DNA of 64,000 nt from a halophilic archaeon SHRA6 (GTDB taxonomy: Archaea; Halobacteriota; Halobacteria; Halobacteriales; Haloferacaceae), in contig SOPS01000001.1 of NCBI GenBank assembly GCA_005239175.1, positions 682,001 to 746,000 on the forward strand, read 5' to 3'. Position 1 is the stretch's first letter, and each line of letters begins with the position of its first letter. The notes beneath the pieces are model-generated. The model was given only the letters and a program-made list of their open reading frames with translations. It did no database searches and was not told where the DNA came from. Shown piece after piece: positions 34,584 through 41,922 of this stretch. The position numbers and the translations under genes are program-made.

Positions 34584-35014
34584 TACTCAAAGAGTGAAAA
34601 GTACGTCTCAATGTCTTCGGCCTGTACAGTCCGTCTGTCCGCGTGATGTGCGAGCTTTGTTGCCGCCCGGGCGACGTTGTCCGCGTAGTCTTCGAGGATG
34701 TCTGCGAGGGCAATCCGTGCCTCCATTGACACCCGATACTTATTGTCGATGTCGAGTCGCGCGATCCGATCGACGGGGGCGATCGGCAGTTCGAGTTCGT
34801 CACGGGCAATGACTTGCTCGACGCCAAAATCGCTCGCCATCAGCGTCTTTCGGCCGTCAGCTTCGGCAACCGCAGCGGCTTCACGGGCCAGAGACGCACC
34901 CCGACGTTGAATCCGGCGCGCAAGCTCTTCGGCGGCGCCGGCACTCACCCGAAGCGATCCGGCGTTGCGCCGGATGATCGCGTCAACGGGCGCGAACGGC
35001 AACTCAACGCTCAT
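34583..35014 (-). CDS. Archaeal histone with two fused histone folds
   Basis: Predicted 143-residue end-to-end doublet typical of haloarchaea. Fold 1 starts MSVELPFAPVDAIIRRNAGS and includes RVSAGAAEELARRIQRRG and DGRKTLMASDF; fold 2 starts ELELPIAPVDRIARLD and includes RVSMEARIALADILEDYADN and DRRTVQAEDIETYF. Each repeats the P-[IV]-x-x-x-I-R...R-x-T-[VL]-x-A-x-D/E pattern. The ATG at 35014 has a TATA element 27 bases upstream. It is coupled to the deacetylase gene downstream and follows the RPA gene. Confidence 0.95.
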   Translation of the reverse strand: MSVELPFAPVDAIIRRNAGSLRVSAGAAEELARRIQRRGASLAREAAAVAEADGRKTLMASDFGVEQVIARDELELPIAPVDRIARLDIDNKYRVSMEARIALADILEDYADNVARAATKLAHHADRRTVQAEDIETYFSLFE

Positions 35015-35037
35015 ACGCACATACGAGTTCGATCGGC

Positions 35038-35045
35038 GTATAATC
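35038..35045 (-). promoter_or_regulatory. TATA box of the histone-deacetylase operon
   Basis: GATTATAC on the minus strand is centred about 27 bases before ATG 35014, the leaderless spacing, and it falls between the RPA stop and the histone start. Confidence 0.6.
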
Positions 35046-35070
35046 CTTTCCGTTGCGCCGCCGCAGTTTC

Positions 35071-36525
35071 TCAAAAGACGTCTTCGGCCTCGATTGTCCC
35101 ATCCTCTTCGAGCCCGCGAACCGTTACCTCCTCGCCGAGGCGGACAGACTCGTCGGTATGGACGCTCCATGTCTCGTTGCCGTTCATCAACACGACCGGG
35201 TCGCCAGCCTGAACCACCGTTCCGGTGATTTCGATCGCCTCGGCGGCGACAGCACCGGCATCCTCACGCTCCTCAGTTGCTGGTGTCGACGCGGCATCTG
35301 TCGAGCCGCCAGCCCCGTCGCCGTTTTCGAACGCGTCTAATCCGACGTCGTCGGAGCCACTGGCTTGTGACCCTGACGTCGCTGTTGACTCGCCCGTAGC
35401 TGATTCCGTCTCGAGGACGCTCACGGCCGATCGCCAGCCTGCCGAGGCCTCGAGGTCGTCTTGCCAGCCCTCTTTGATTTCGACGTCGGTGAAGACGACA
35501 CGGTCAGCCAGATCAATATCCGCGTCAGCCTTCTCGCCCCACATCGCAACCCTGATGTCGCCGGTGTCGTCCTTAATTCGGACGTTTCTGACCTGCCCTT
35601 CCGAGCCGTCGTCGCGATCGAACGTCCGCTTGGGATCGGCTTCGATTACGCCCCCAGCGATGTCGACGGTCTGGCCAATTTCGAGGGCAGCGATGTCGGT
35701 CGTTTCAGGGATGTACTCGATCGGCTCTTCGAGGCGCTCGATTGTCCCGCGGGAGCCAAGGTGTAACTCGATATCTCCATCGCGATCGCGGACGTAGCCG
35801 TCGATGACTTCGATCGACTCTCCGCCGTCGAAATCGTCCACGCGATCGGCCTTGTCGTCCCACAGCGTGAGCCGAACGCGGCCGGTCGGGTCACCGAGGG
35901 TCATATTCGCAACTTTTCCTTCGGAGCCATCGTCTCGCGAGAAGGTTCGGACGGTGTCGACATCGAGGATTTTACCCTTCAGAGTCACGTCCGAGGCGCC
36001 AAGCGTGAGGTCTTCGATACGGTAGGTGTCCATTACGGGGACGTCGATCTCGGCGTCTTCATCGGGTTCGACCTTGTCGGCGCTCACCTCGACGCCGTTG
36101 TAGCCGTCTTTCGGTCGTCCGGCGATTCTGAGGACCTGGCCGATCTCCAGTTGCCCTGGCTCGTCGTCGGTGCCGACCGCGGCCACTGCGAGTTGATCCC
36201 ACAGCGAAACTCTGATCCGCCCGGTCTCGTCGGCGACCTCGACGTTCGCGACGCGGCCGTCCTCATCGTCGCCCTCCCGCTCGAACGTCCGTAACTCGCC
36301 GATCGAGACGACCTTGCCCATGAATTTGACGTCGTCCATCCCAGGGGCAATGTCGGCGATACCGTTGACTTGCTCATCTTTCAGTTCGTGAGCGATCAAC
36401 ATTGCAGCGGTTTCTTCGTCGGCGAGCCCCGCCATCTCCTCGACTTTCTGTTCGACTGCGTCGGCGAACTCCTCGAACGACACGTCGGTGTCGAGGTCGT
36501 CGTAGGCGTCCTCTATGGCTCCCAT
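35071..36525 (-). CDS. rpaC: Single-stranded DNA-binding protein, multi-OB-fold RPA (RpaC type)
   Basis: Predicted 484-residue replication protein A. Three clear OB folds repeat the pattern F-x-G-K-V-x-x-x-x-x-x-R-T-F...G-R-[IV]-R-V-[ST]-[LM]-W: MGKVVSIGELRTFE...IRVSLWDQ, LKGKILDVDTVRTFS...VRLTLWDD and GGVIEADPKRTFD...IRVAMWGE. A low-complexity Ser/Gly/Thr linker (residues about 370-425) leads to a fourth, shorter OB-like domain (ITGTVVQAGDPVVLMNGNE). This is the stand-alone haloarchaeal RpaC architecture, important for DNA repair in Haloferax. The order rpaC-histone-deacetylase matches what I recall from Haloferax volcanii. Confidence 0.9.
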   Translation of the reverse strand: MGAIEDAYDDLDTDVSFEEFADAVEQKVEEMAGLADEETAAMLIAHELKDEQVNGIADIAPGMDDVKFMGKVVSIGELRTFEREGDDEDGRVANVEVADETGRIRVSLWDQLAVAAVGTDDEPGQLEIGQVLRIAGRPKDGYNGVEVSADKVEPDEDAEIDVPVMDTYRIEDLTLGASDVTLKGKILDVDTVRTFSRDDGSEGKVANMTLGDPTGRVRLTLWDDKADRVDDFDGGESIEVIDGYVRDRDGDIELHLGSRGTIERLEEPIEYIPETTDIAALEIGQTVDIAGGVIEADPKRTFDRDDGSEGQVRNVRIKDDTGDIRVAMWGEKADADIDLADRVVFTDVEIKEGWQDDLEASAGWRSAVSVLETESATGESTATSGSQASGSDDVGLDAFENGDGAGGSTDAASTPATEEREDAGAVAAEAIEITGTVVQAGDPVVLMNGNETWSVHTDESVRLGEEVTVRGLEEDGTIEAEDVF

Positions 36526-36668
36526 ATTCGTAGCTTGTGGCAGGGCCAGCCTGCGGTTAAACGTTGTCCTTGGCCGGGATGGCCCCGAATTTCTGCGGTC
36601 CCAATCGTCGCTGTGCCTCGCATATTTGCCGGTGTGCCGCGATCACATAAGAACCGCCGGACTGTCCG

Positions 36669-37277
36669 TCAGGGTCTGTCTGCGGTTGCGACAACCGATC
36701 GACCGTTCACATCGTCGTGAGTCACCTGAATCCGCGTTGGGTCACCCGACGACGGGACACGCAGCCGCAGTTCGTACCTGATATTGATCAGCGCCTCCGT
36801 ACAGACCTCGTCGTCGTCGGCATCGACGAACGTTTCGACGACGACATCGAGGGTGCCGTCCGCCGTAGTTTGCGTGAGTGGGACAAGCCGGGCGTCTGCA
36901 CAGCCGTTTCGGCCGACAATGCACCCCTCGATCGCGATCGAATCGTCGTCCCACTCGATCGATGCTGATTCGGGGTTCTGACAGCTGTCGCTCGTTTGGA
37001 ACGATTCCACGGTGATGTCGGGCTCGCTTGAATCGTCTGAATCGTCCGAATCGTCCGAATCGTCCGAATCGTCCGAATCGCCTGGATCGCTTGAATCGTC
37101 TGAATCGTTTGAATCGTCTGTACCGTCTGAGTCGTCCGTATCGTTCCCGGTATCGTCGGAGCCAGAGCCGTCATCATCTGGGCCTCCGGGACCCGACCGT
37201 GTGAGACAGCCCGCCACTGAGCTGATCAGGAGGGCGATCGCAGCGCGTTGGAGGACCGATCGGCGAGGATAGTTCAT
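36669..37277 (-). CDS. Putative lipoprotein with Asp/Ser repeat linker
   Basis: Predicted 202-residue exported protein. The signal NYPRRSVLQRAAIALLISSVAGC has a twin Arg and a lipobox-like SVAGC, so Tat export and lipid anchoring at Cys 23-24 are likely. A DDS/DDSD repeat of about 55 residues forms an extended acidic stalk. The C-terminal domain (SFQTSDSCQNPESASIEWDD onward) has Cys pairs and beta-rich character like other small haloarchaeal lipoproteins with an unknown fold. ATG 37277 is chosen because it begins the signal. Confidence 0.7.
   Translation of the reverse strand: MNYPRRSVLQRAAIALLISSVAGCLTRSGPGGPDDDGSGSDDTGNDTDDSDGTDDSNDSDDSSDPGDSDDSDDSDDSDDSDDSSEPDITVESFQTSDSCQNPESASIEWDDDSIAIEGCIVGRNGCADARLVPLTQTTADGTLDVVVETFVDADDDEVCTEALINIRYELRLRVPSSGDPTRIQVTHDDVNGRSVVATADRP
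37030..37117 (-). repeat. 9-bp tandem repeat encoding DDS units
   Basis: GAATCGTCC and close variants repeat about nine times in frame on the plus strand, giving DDS triplets on the minus strand in the lipoprotein stalk. The near-identical DNA units suggest recent slippage, so length probably varies between strains. Confidence 0.75.
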
Positions 37278-37442
37278 ACGTACCCTGTCGCTTCCTGAGC
37301 ATGAAAAGCTCGCGTACACACAAATGACCGTTTGTCTCATTCGCCGCGACACGGCCCAGATTCTCTAATGAGCGTGTCGATCGAGCGCACACAGTCGTCG
37401 GACCGTAACCGTCTTATGTCGGTGCCGGGTACTCATGACTGA

Positions 37443-37515
37443 GTCCTGGTAGGGTAGTGGACTATCCTCTTGGCTTGCGGAGCCAGGGACCGGAGTTCAA
37501 ATCTCCGTCAGGACG
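37443..37515 (+). tRNA. tRNA-Arg (anticodon GCG)
   Basis: Acceptor GTCCTGG pairs with TCAGGAC, discriminator G. The D-arm is GGGT...ATCC, the anticodon stem TTGGC/GCCAG closes the loop TTGCGGA (anticodon GCG, reading CGC), and the T-arm is CGGAG TTCAAAT CTCCG. The gene has 73 bases and no encoded CCA. Its 3' end is the left half of a long hairpin (next entry). Confidence 0.93.
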
Positions 37516-37584
37516 TTTCTTTCAACACAACGCCGCGAGCGGAGCGAGCGGTACGTGTTGAAAGAAACTCCAGGAGATTTGAGC
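37495..37584. repeat. tRNA-Arg 3'-end hairpin
   Basis: GTTTCTTTCAACAC (37515-37528), immediately after the tRNA, is exactly complemented by GTGTTGAAAGAAAC (37555-37568). Beyond that, GGAGATTTGA (37573-37582) mirrors the tRNA T-arm string TCAAATCTCC (37497-37506). The loop is CGCCGCGAGCGGAGCGAGCG. The total structure spans the T-arm, acceptor and trailer. Confidence 0.8.
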
Positions 37585-37698
37585 AGAGAGCGAACGCAGT
37601 GAGCGATCGACTACTGAGCGATCGAACCGTGATTTTGGACGATCGCCACAACGAGCCCGACCGCCGCTGTTTTCCACGCTGTCGCCCTTCAGACAGCC

Positions 37699-38322
37699 AT
37701 GGACCACGTGCTTCGGGCAGGGATCGCCGTCTACAATGCCGGCGAGTTCCACGCCGCCCACGATGCCTGGGAGGACCGGTGGCTCGAACTTGACTCTGGG
37801 ACTGATGACGAGCGGCTTCTCCACGGGCTCATCCAGTTCACTGCGGCAATTCACCACGCCCGATCGCGAAACTGGAGCGGCTGTGTCGGTCTCTGTTCAA
37901 GCGCGATCGGCTATCTCGAGCCGCTCGGCGAGCAGTATCGCGGCGTTGACGTTGCCCGCGTGCGGTCGATTCTCCGCGCACTTGAGAGGGATCCCGAGCG
38001 GATCGAACGACAACCCCCGCCAAAGCTACGCCACCGAGGCACCGTGGTAACTGTTTCGACGTTGCGAATTCCTGAACTGACGATCGCCGCGGCCACGATC
38101 GCCGGTGAGGGGGAGTACGACCGAACGATCCTCGAAGATGCGGGGACGTATGCGGCCGAAGAGGCCGATCGCGGGCAATCGCGGTTCGCCGGGCTGTTGA
38201 CCGAGTTCATTCGCAACCGCGATCGACGCGCGGTCGTTTACGACCGCCTCAAAAGCCACGTTGAACGCCGGCGCGCGAGGGAGGACGACGTCTCGGGACT
38301 GTTCGACAGCGCAGACGAGTGA
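37699..38322 (+). CDS. DUF309 domain-containing protein
   Basis: Predicted 207-residue protein. The N-terminal half matches DUF309: AGIAVYNAGEFHAAHDAWEDRWLELDSG followed by LLHGLIQFTAAIHHARSRNW, with the paired His and Trp/Glu residues in HAAHDAWEDRW that define the family. The C-terminal 80 residues are charged and less conserved. Bacterial and plant members are of unknown function. Start ATG 37699. Confidence 0.85.
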   Translation: MDHVLRAGIAVYNAGEFHAAHDAWEDRWLELDSGTDDERLLHGLIQFTAAIHHARSRNWSGCVGLCSSAIGYLEPLGEQYRGVDVARVRSILRALERDPERIERQPPPKLRHRGTVVTVSTLRIPELTIAAATIAGEGEYDRTILEDAGTYAAEEADRGQSRFAGLLTEFIRNRDRRAVVYDRLKSHVERRRAREDDVSGLFDSADE

Positions 38323-38355
38323 GGGATCTATCCGTTCGGCACCCATACTGATCGT

Positions 38356-39291
38356 ATGACCTCCACAGACTGGACTGCGACGGACATGCCCGACATGCAC
38401 GATCAGACGGTCATTGTCACCGGCGCGAACAGCGGCCTCGGCTACGAGGCGACCAAGGAGTTTGCTCGAAAGGGCGCGCGTGTGATCCTCGCGTGTCGCA
38501 GCGTCGATCGCGGCAAAGACGCGGTGCGATCGATCCACGAGGAGATCCCGAACGCGTCCCTCGCAGTCGGTAAACTCGATCTCGCGAGCCTCGAGTCGAT
38601 CCGTCGGTTCGCGGACAGGCTTCTCGAGGAAGACACGTCGATCGACGTCCTCTGTAACAACGCGGGAGTGATGGCGATTCCGCGCCGAGAGACCGAAGAT
38701 GGCTTCGAAACCCAGTTTGGGGTCAATCATCTCGGGCACTTTGCGTTGACTGGGTTGCTCCTCGATCGAATCTATGAGACCGACGGTCAGAGCCGGATCG
38801 TCACACACAGTAGCGGTGTCCACGAACGCGGTGCGATCGACTTTGATGACCTCCACAGCGAGCAATCATACGACAAGTGGGACGCGTACGCCCAGAGCAA
38901 GCTCGCGAATGTGCTGTTTGCCTACGAGCTCGATCGCCGCCTGACGCAGGCCGGTGCCGACGCCATCTCCGTGGCCTGTCATCCCGGATACGCCGCGACG
39001 AATCTCCAGCGCCGAGGACCAGAGATGGAGGGATCGCGGCTTAAGACGGCGCTCATGGGCCTCGCAAACGCGCTCTTCGGACAACCGGCCGAACAGGGCG
39101 CGTGGCCGTTGTTGTACGCCGCGACGCATCCAGAACTGTCCGGCGGCGAGTACGTCGGCCCCGGCGGGCTGTTGAACATGCGCGGCGCACCGACGAGACA
39201 GGAGTCAAGCGATCGATCGTACGACGAGGCAGACGCCGATCGGCTCTGGGACGTCTCTACGGAGCTCACTGGCGTCAGCTACGACTTCTGA
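38356..39291 (+). CDS. Short-chain dehydrogenase/reductase (retinol-dehydrogenase-like)
   Basis: Predicted 311-residue classical SDR. The cofactor motif is VTGANSGLGYEATKEFARKG with the following ILACR typical of NADP-preferring members, then NNAGVM, the Ser in IVTHSSGVH and the catalytic YAQSK. Length and the C-terminal GGEYVGPGG segment resemble retinol dehydrogenase/WW-domain oxidoreductase-like enzymes widespread in haloarchaea. The substrate is unknown. It converges on azf. Confidence 0.92.
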   Translation: MTSTDWTATDMPDMHDQTVIVTGANSGLGYEATKEFARKGARVILACRSVDRGKDAVRSIHEEIPNASLAVGKLDLASLESIRRFADRLLEEDTSIDVLCNNAGVMAIPRRETEDGFETQFGVNHLGHFALTGLLLDRIYETDGQSRIVTHSSGVHERGAIDFDDLHSEQSYDKWDAYAQSKLANVLFAYELDRRLTQAGADAISVACHPGYAATNLQRRGPEMEGSRLKTALMGLANALFGQPAEQGAWPLLYAATHPELSGGEYVGPGGLLNMRGAPTRQESSDRSYDEADADRLWDVSTELTGVSYDF

Positions 39292-39310
39292 GCGGTGGCG
39301 GTGATTCGAC

Positions 39311-40096
39311 TCACTGCTCTCTTGGTGTGCCGTCGAGGTGGTACGCCGCGGAGTTATCCTGTGGATCGTACCCGAGTACCTCTCGGGCACGATCGATCGA
39401 GTAGTACTTGCGGTCGTTATCAGAGATTCCGTAGACGATCTCGAAGCCGTAGTCTGCCAAAATACACCGTTCGAACAGGTGTGCACAGTCACGGTGAGAG
39501 AGCCACATTGCCTGCCCGCGCTCGTAGTTCCGCGGCGGATGTTCTTTGGTGAGGTTGCCGATCCGAACCGCAACCGTCGAGAGGCCGTACTCGTCGTAGT
39601 AGTATCGTCCGAGAAACTCTCCTGTCGCCTTCGAGACGCCGTAGAGGTTGCCCGGTCTGGGCAGTTCGGTGCCGTCAAGACGGTACTCATCGGTCTCACG
39701 GTACAGATCCGGTGTTCGTTCCTCAGTCTCGTACGCCCCAACCGCGTGGTTCGACGAGGCGAACGCGACCTTTTCGACACCCGCATTGTGGGCTGCCTCG
39801 TAGATCGCCTGCGTGCCGTCAATGTTGTTTTTCAATACACTCGTCCACGGCGCGGTCTTCCGGGGGTCGCCTGCAAGATGAATCACGACACCCACGCCAG
39901 CCATCGCGTTTTTGATCGCGCGCCGATCGGTGACGTCAGCGACCGTTACCGCCGATCGATCGACTCCGTCGGGCAGTTTCTCGTCGGTCAAGGGCTCGCG
40001 GTCGAGCAATCGCCAGTCGTACGCGTCACCGAGGTGCTGCAAAATGGCCTGTCCGACGCGTCCGCCGGCCCCGGTGAGCAGGACTGGTCGATCCAT
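39311..40096 (-). CDS. azf: NAD-dependent glucose-6-phosphate dehydrogenase Azf
   Basis: Predicted 261-residue extended SDR. It has the NAD site LLTGAGGRVGQAI near the start, VIHLAGDP, catalytic YGVSK in PGNLYGVSKATGEFLGRYY and the ending NDRKYYSIDRAREVLGYDPQ. These closely follow my memory of Azf (archaeal zwischenferment), the 262-residue enzyme of Haloferax volcanii that starts its oxidative pentose phosphate route. Uronate dehydrogenase is the nearest alternative. Proximity to rpaC, histone and deacetylase genes also recalls the Haloferax gene order. ATG 40096 (MDRPVLLTGAGG) is the start. Confidence 0.8.
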   Translation of the reverse strand: MDRPVLLTGAGGRVGQAILQHLGDAYDWRLLDREPLTDEKLPDGVDRSAVTVADVTDRRAIKNAMAGVGVVIHLAGDPRKTAPWTSVLKNNIDGTQAIYEAAHNAGVEKVAFASSNHAVGAYETEERTPDLYRETDEYRLDGTELPRPGNLYGVSKATGEFLGRYYYDEYGLSTVAVRIGNLTKEHPPRNYERGQAMWLSHRDCAHLFERCILADYGFEIVYGISDNDRKYYSIDRAREVLGYDPQDNSAAYHLDGTPREQ

Positions 40097-40216
40097 TCGT
40101 TCGTCTAACCGTCGAGCGAGCGTAAGTAAGACGCGGTTTCCGTCGGTATATGTTGACAAACATGTATTTCTGCCCGGTGTCGATACCAATTAACCGCCTC
40201 AGGCGAAACGTCATGC

Positions 40217-40558
40217 ATGGCAACCGATCGCGAGCAGGCGTGTTTCGAAGCAGGAATCAAGTTTGGATCGCTGTACCACCAGTTTGCGGGCACGCCCGTC
40301 AGCCCCGACAGTACCCGAAGCCTCGAGCGTGCGATGGCCGAATCGATCGAAAACCAGCCGTTCTGTGCGTCGGTCACCGTCGAAATCGACGACGAGGCTG
40401 TCGCGGCAGCGATCGGCCACGAAAACGGCTACACCGAACTGACTGGCTCACTCATGGAGGTCGAGATGCGGATTGAACGCGAGGGAACGACCGTTCGGAC
40501 GCGGATGGAAATGGAGGATGGGTATCCGTTGATGAAACTCGTTGCAGTCGAAGAATAA
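40217..40558 (+). CDS. mptD: Dihydroneopterin aldolase, MptD family
   Basis: Predicted 113-residue protein of the archaeal MptD family (formerly DUF381), which cleaves 7,8-dihydroneopterin to 6-hydroxymethyl-dihydropterin, a precursor of folate or methanopterin. The pattern ACFEAGIKFGSLYHQFAGTPVS, then RAMAESIENQPF and HENGYTELTGSLMEVE matches the family. The small size and conserved Glu/His residues agree with MJ1585-like proteins. Start ATG 40217. Confidence 0.88.
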   Translation: MATDREQACFEAGIKFGSLYHQFAGTPVSPDSTRSLERAMAESIENQPFCASVTVEIDDEAVAAAIGHENGYTELTGSLMEVEMRIEREGTTVRTRMEMEDGYPLMKLVAVEE

Positions 40559-40695
40559 TCACGATGATCGCCGAGGCACCGAACTGAAACTGATCGGTCG
40601 ACCGCGTCCGAAAGGCGGCCTCTCGGCTCGATTGCCTACATTTCACTTTCGCTTTTGGGGTCGGGTTTAAACGGCGAGCGGTCGAATACCCGCGT

Positions 40696-41112
40696 ATGAG
40701 CCAAGCGACGTTCGACGACGACGAGCTGTTCAGCGAGGCTGCCAACGAGATGCGCGACGACGTCGAGGACCACCTCGACGCGGCGAAGGCCGCCCTGCCG
40801 ACGACCGAGGACTTCTGGGACGTCGAAGCCGACAACGTGTTGGGTGCGCTAAACGCGCTAAAGGGATCGCTCGATCTCGGCGACGCCGCCGACGAACTTC
40901 GACAGGCGAAAAAGTGGTACGCGATCGGCGAGCGTGCGGACGCCTTCGAGGATGCAGAGGACCTCGAAGCCGAACTGGAGACCGTCGAGTCGTTGTTCGA
41001 ACAGATCGAAACGACCCGAGAACAGGTCGCCACGCTCGCGGGGACCGTGCCACAGCTCAAGGGCGCATTGGACGAGGCCCACGCCGATGGGGCGGACGCC
41101 GACGACGCGTAA
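40696..41112 (+). CDS. DUF5790 family haloarchaeal protein
   Basis: Predicted 138-residue acidic helical protein, MSQATFDDDELFSEAANEMR through DVEDHLDAAKAALPTTEDFW, with a C-terminal coiled-coil-like stretch (LEAELETVESLFEQIETTRE). It resembles the haloarchaea-specific DUF5790 family as I recall it. Function unknown. The final DEAHADGADADDA tail is low complexity. It converges on the arfB-like gene, 12 bases away. Confidence 0.75.
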   Translation: MSQATFDDDELFSEAANEMRDDVEDHLDAAKAALPTTEDFWDVEADNVLGALNALKGSLDLGDAADELRQAKKWYAIGERADAFEDAEDLEAELETVESLFEQIETTREQVATLAGTVPQLKGALDEAHADGADADDA

Positions 41113-41124
41113 TACTGCGTGCGC

Positions 41125-41874
41125 TCACCCGACCGGATACCGATCGACGTCGCGATTTTCGACCGCAGCTAACAGTTCGACGAGTGCGTCAGCCGCCCTC
41201 CCTAACAGTTCTTCGCCCAGTGCTGGATCACCCTCACTCGGATCGCCGACGACTCCCGAGTCAGTGAACTCACTGGAGTCGTGTGCCAGATTGACGCCAG
41301 CAACCCATTCGCCCCACCGATCGCTTCCGTCCGCAGCCGCCTCCTCGACGCGATCCTCTCGCACCAGTTCCGGATGGGTATGTCGCAACAGTCCCGTCTC
41401 CAGCGGCCCGGCGTGGCCCATCCGCTTCGTGTGCTCGCCGACCGCGTTGAACCACGTGAAGGCGACGGCGTAGGCGTCTTCGTGGCGTGACACCGTGGCT
41501 GCGGTCTCCGCCAGCGCGTCAATGTTGCCGCCGTGGCCGTTGACGATGACGAGCCGATCGATCCCGTGAAACGCCATGCTCGCGGCGGTTTCGCGGACGT
41601 ACGCCCGGAAGGTGTCAGGAGAGACCCAGAGCGTTCCGTCGAAACGGCGGTGTTCCTCGGCGATACCGACCGGAATCGGTGGCGCAACGGCGACCGACTC
41701 ACCCGTCTGTTCGCGGTACTGGTCGGCCGCCGCCTCGGCGACTGACTCGGCGTGCAACAGATCAGTGCCCAGCGGCGCGTGTGGGCCGTGTTGTTCGGTG
41801 CTTCCGACTGGAATCATGCCGAGAGTTGGGTCGGCGTCGCGGACCTCCGTCCACGTCGCCTCTGTCAGCTTCAT
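41125..41874 (-). CDS. arfB: Creatininase family amidohydrolase, ArfB-like
   Basis: Predicted 249-residue metal-dependent amidohydrolase. IPVGSTEQHGPHAPLGTDLL carries the Glu/His/Asp ligands, VIVNGHGGNIDALAE the second His site and AGPLETGLLRHTHPELV the C-terminal Glu. In archaea the characterised member is ArfB, the formamide hydrolase acting on the GTP-derived pyrimidine on the way to riboflavin and F420; that is my preferred function, with creatininase-like hydrolase as alternative. Start ATG 41874, with MKLTEATWTEVRDADP. Confidence 0.75.
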   Translation of the reverse strand: MKLTEATWTEVRDADPTLGMIPVGSTEQHGPHAPLGTDLLHAESVAEAAADQYREQTGESVAVAPPIPVGIAEEHRRFDGTLWVSPDTFRAYVRETAASMAFHGIDRLVIVNGHGGNIDALAETAATVSRHEDAYAVAFTWFNAVGEHTKRMGHAGPLETGLLRHTHPELVREDRVEEAAADGSDRWGEWVAGVNLAHDSSEFTDSGVVGDPSEGDPALGEELLGRAADALVELLAAVENRDVDRYPVG

Positions 41875-41922
41875 ACAGGACGATCGATCGGCGGGCACTT
41901 CAATTTCGCCGCTCGGTGGCGG

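Noticed and set aside
37030-37117. CRISPR-like short repeats
   Set aside because: The 9-bp units have no spacers and encode a DDS stalk in frame; no cas genes are in the window.
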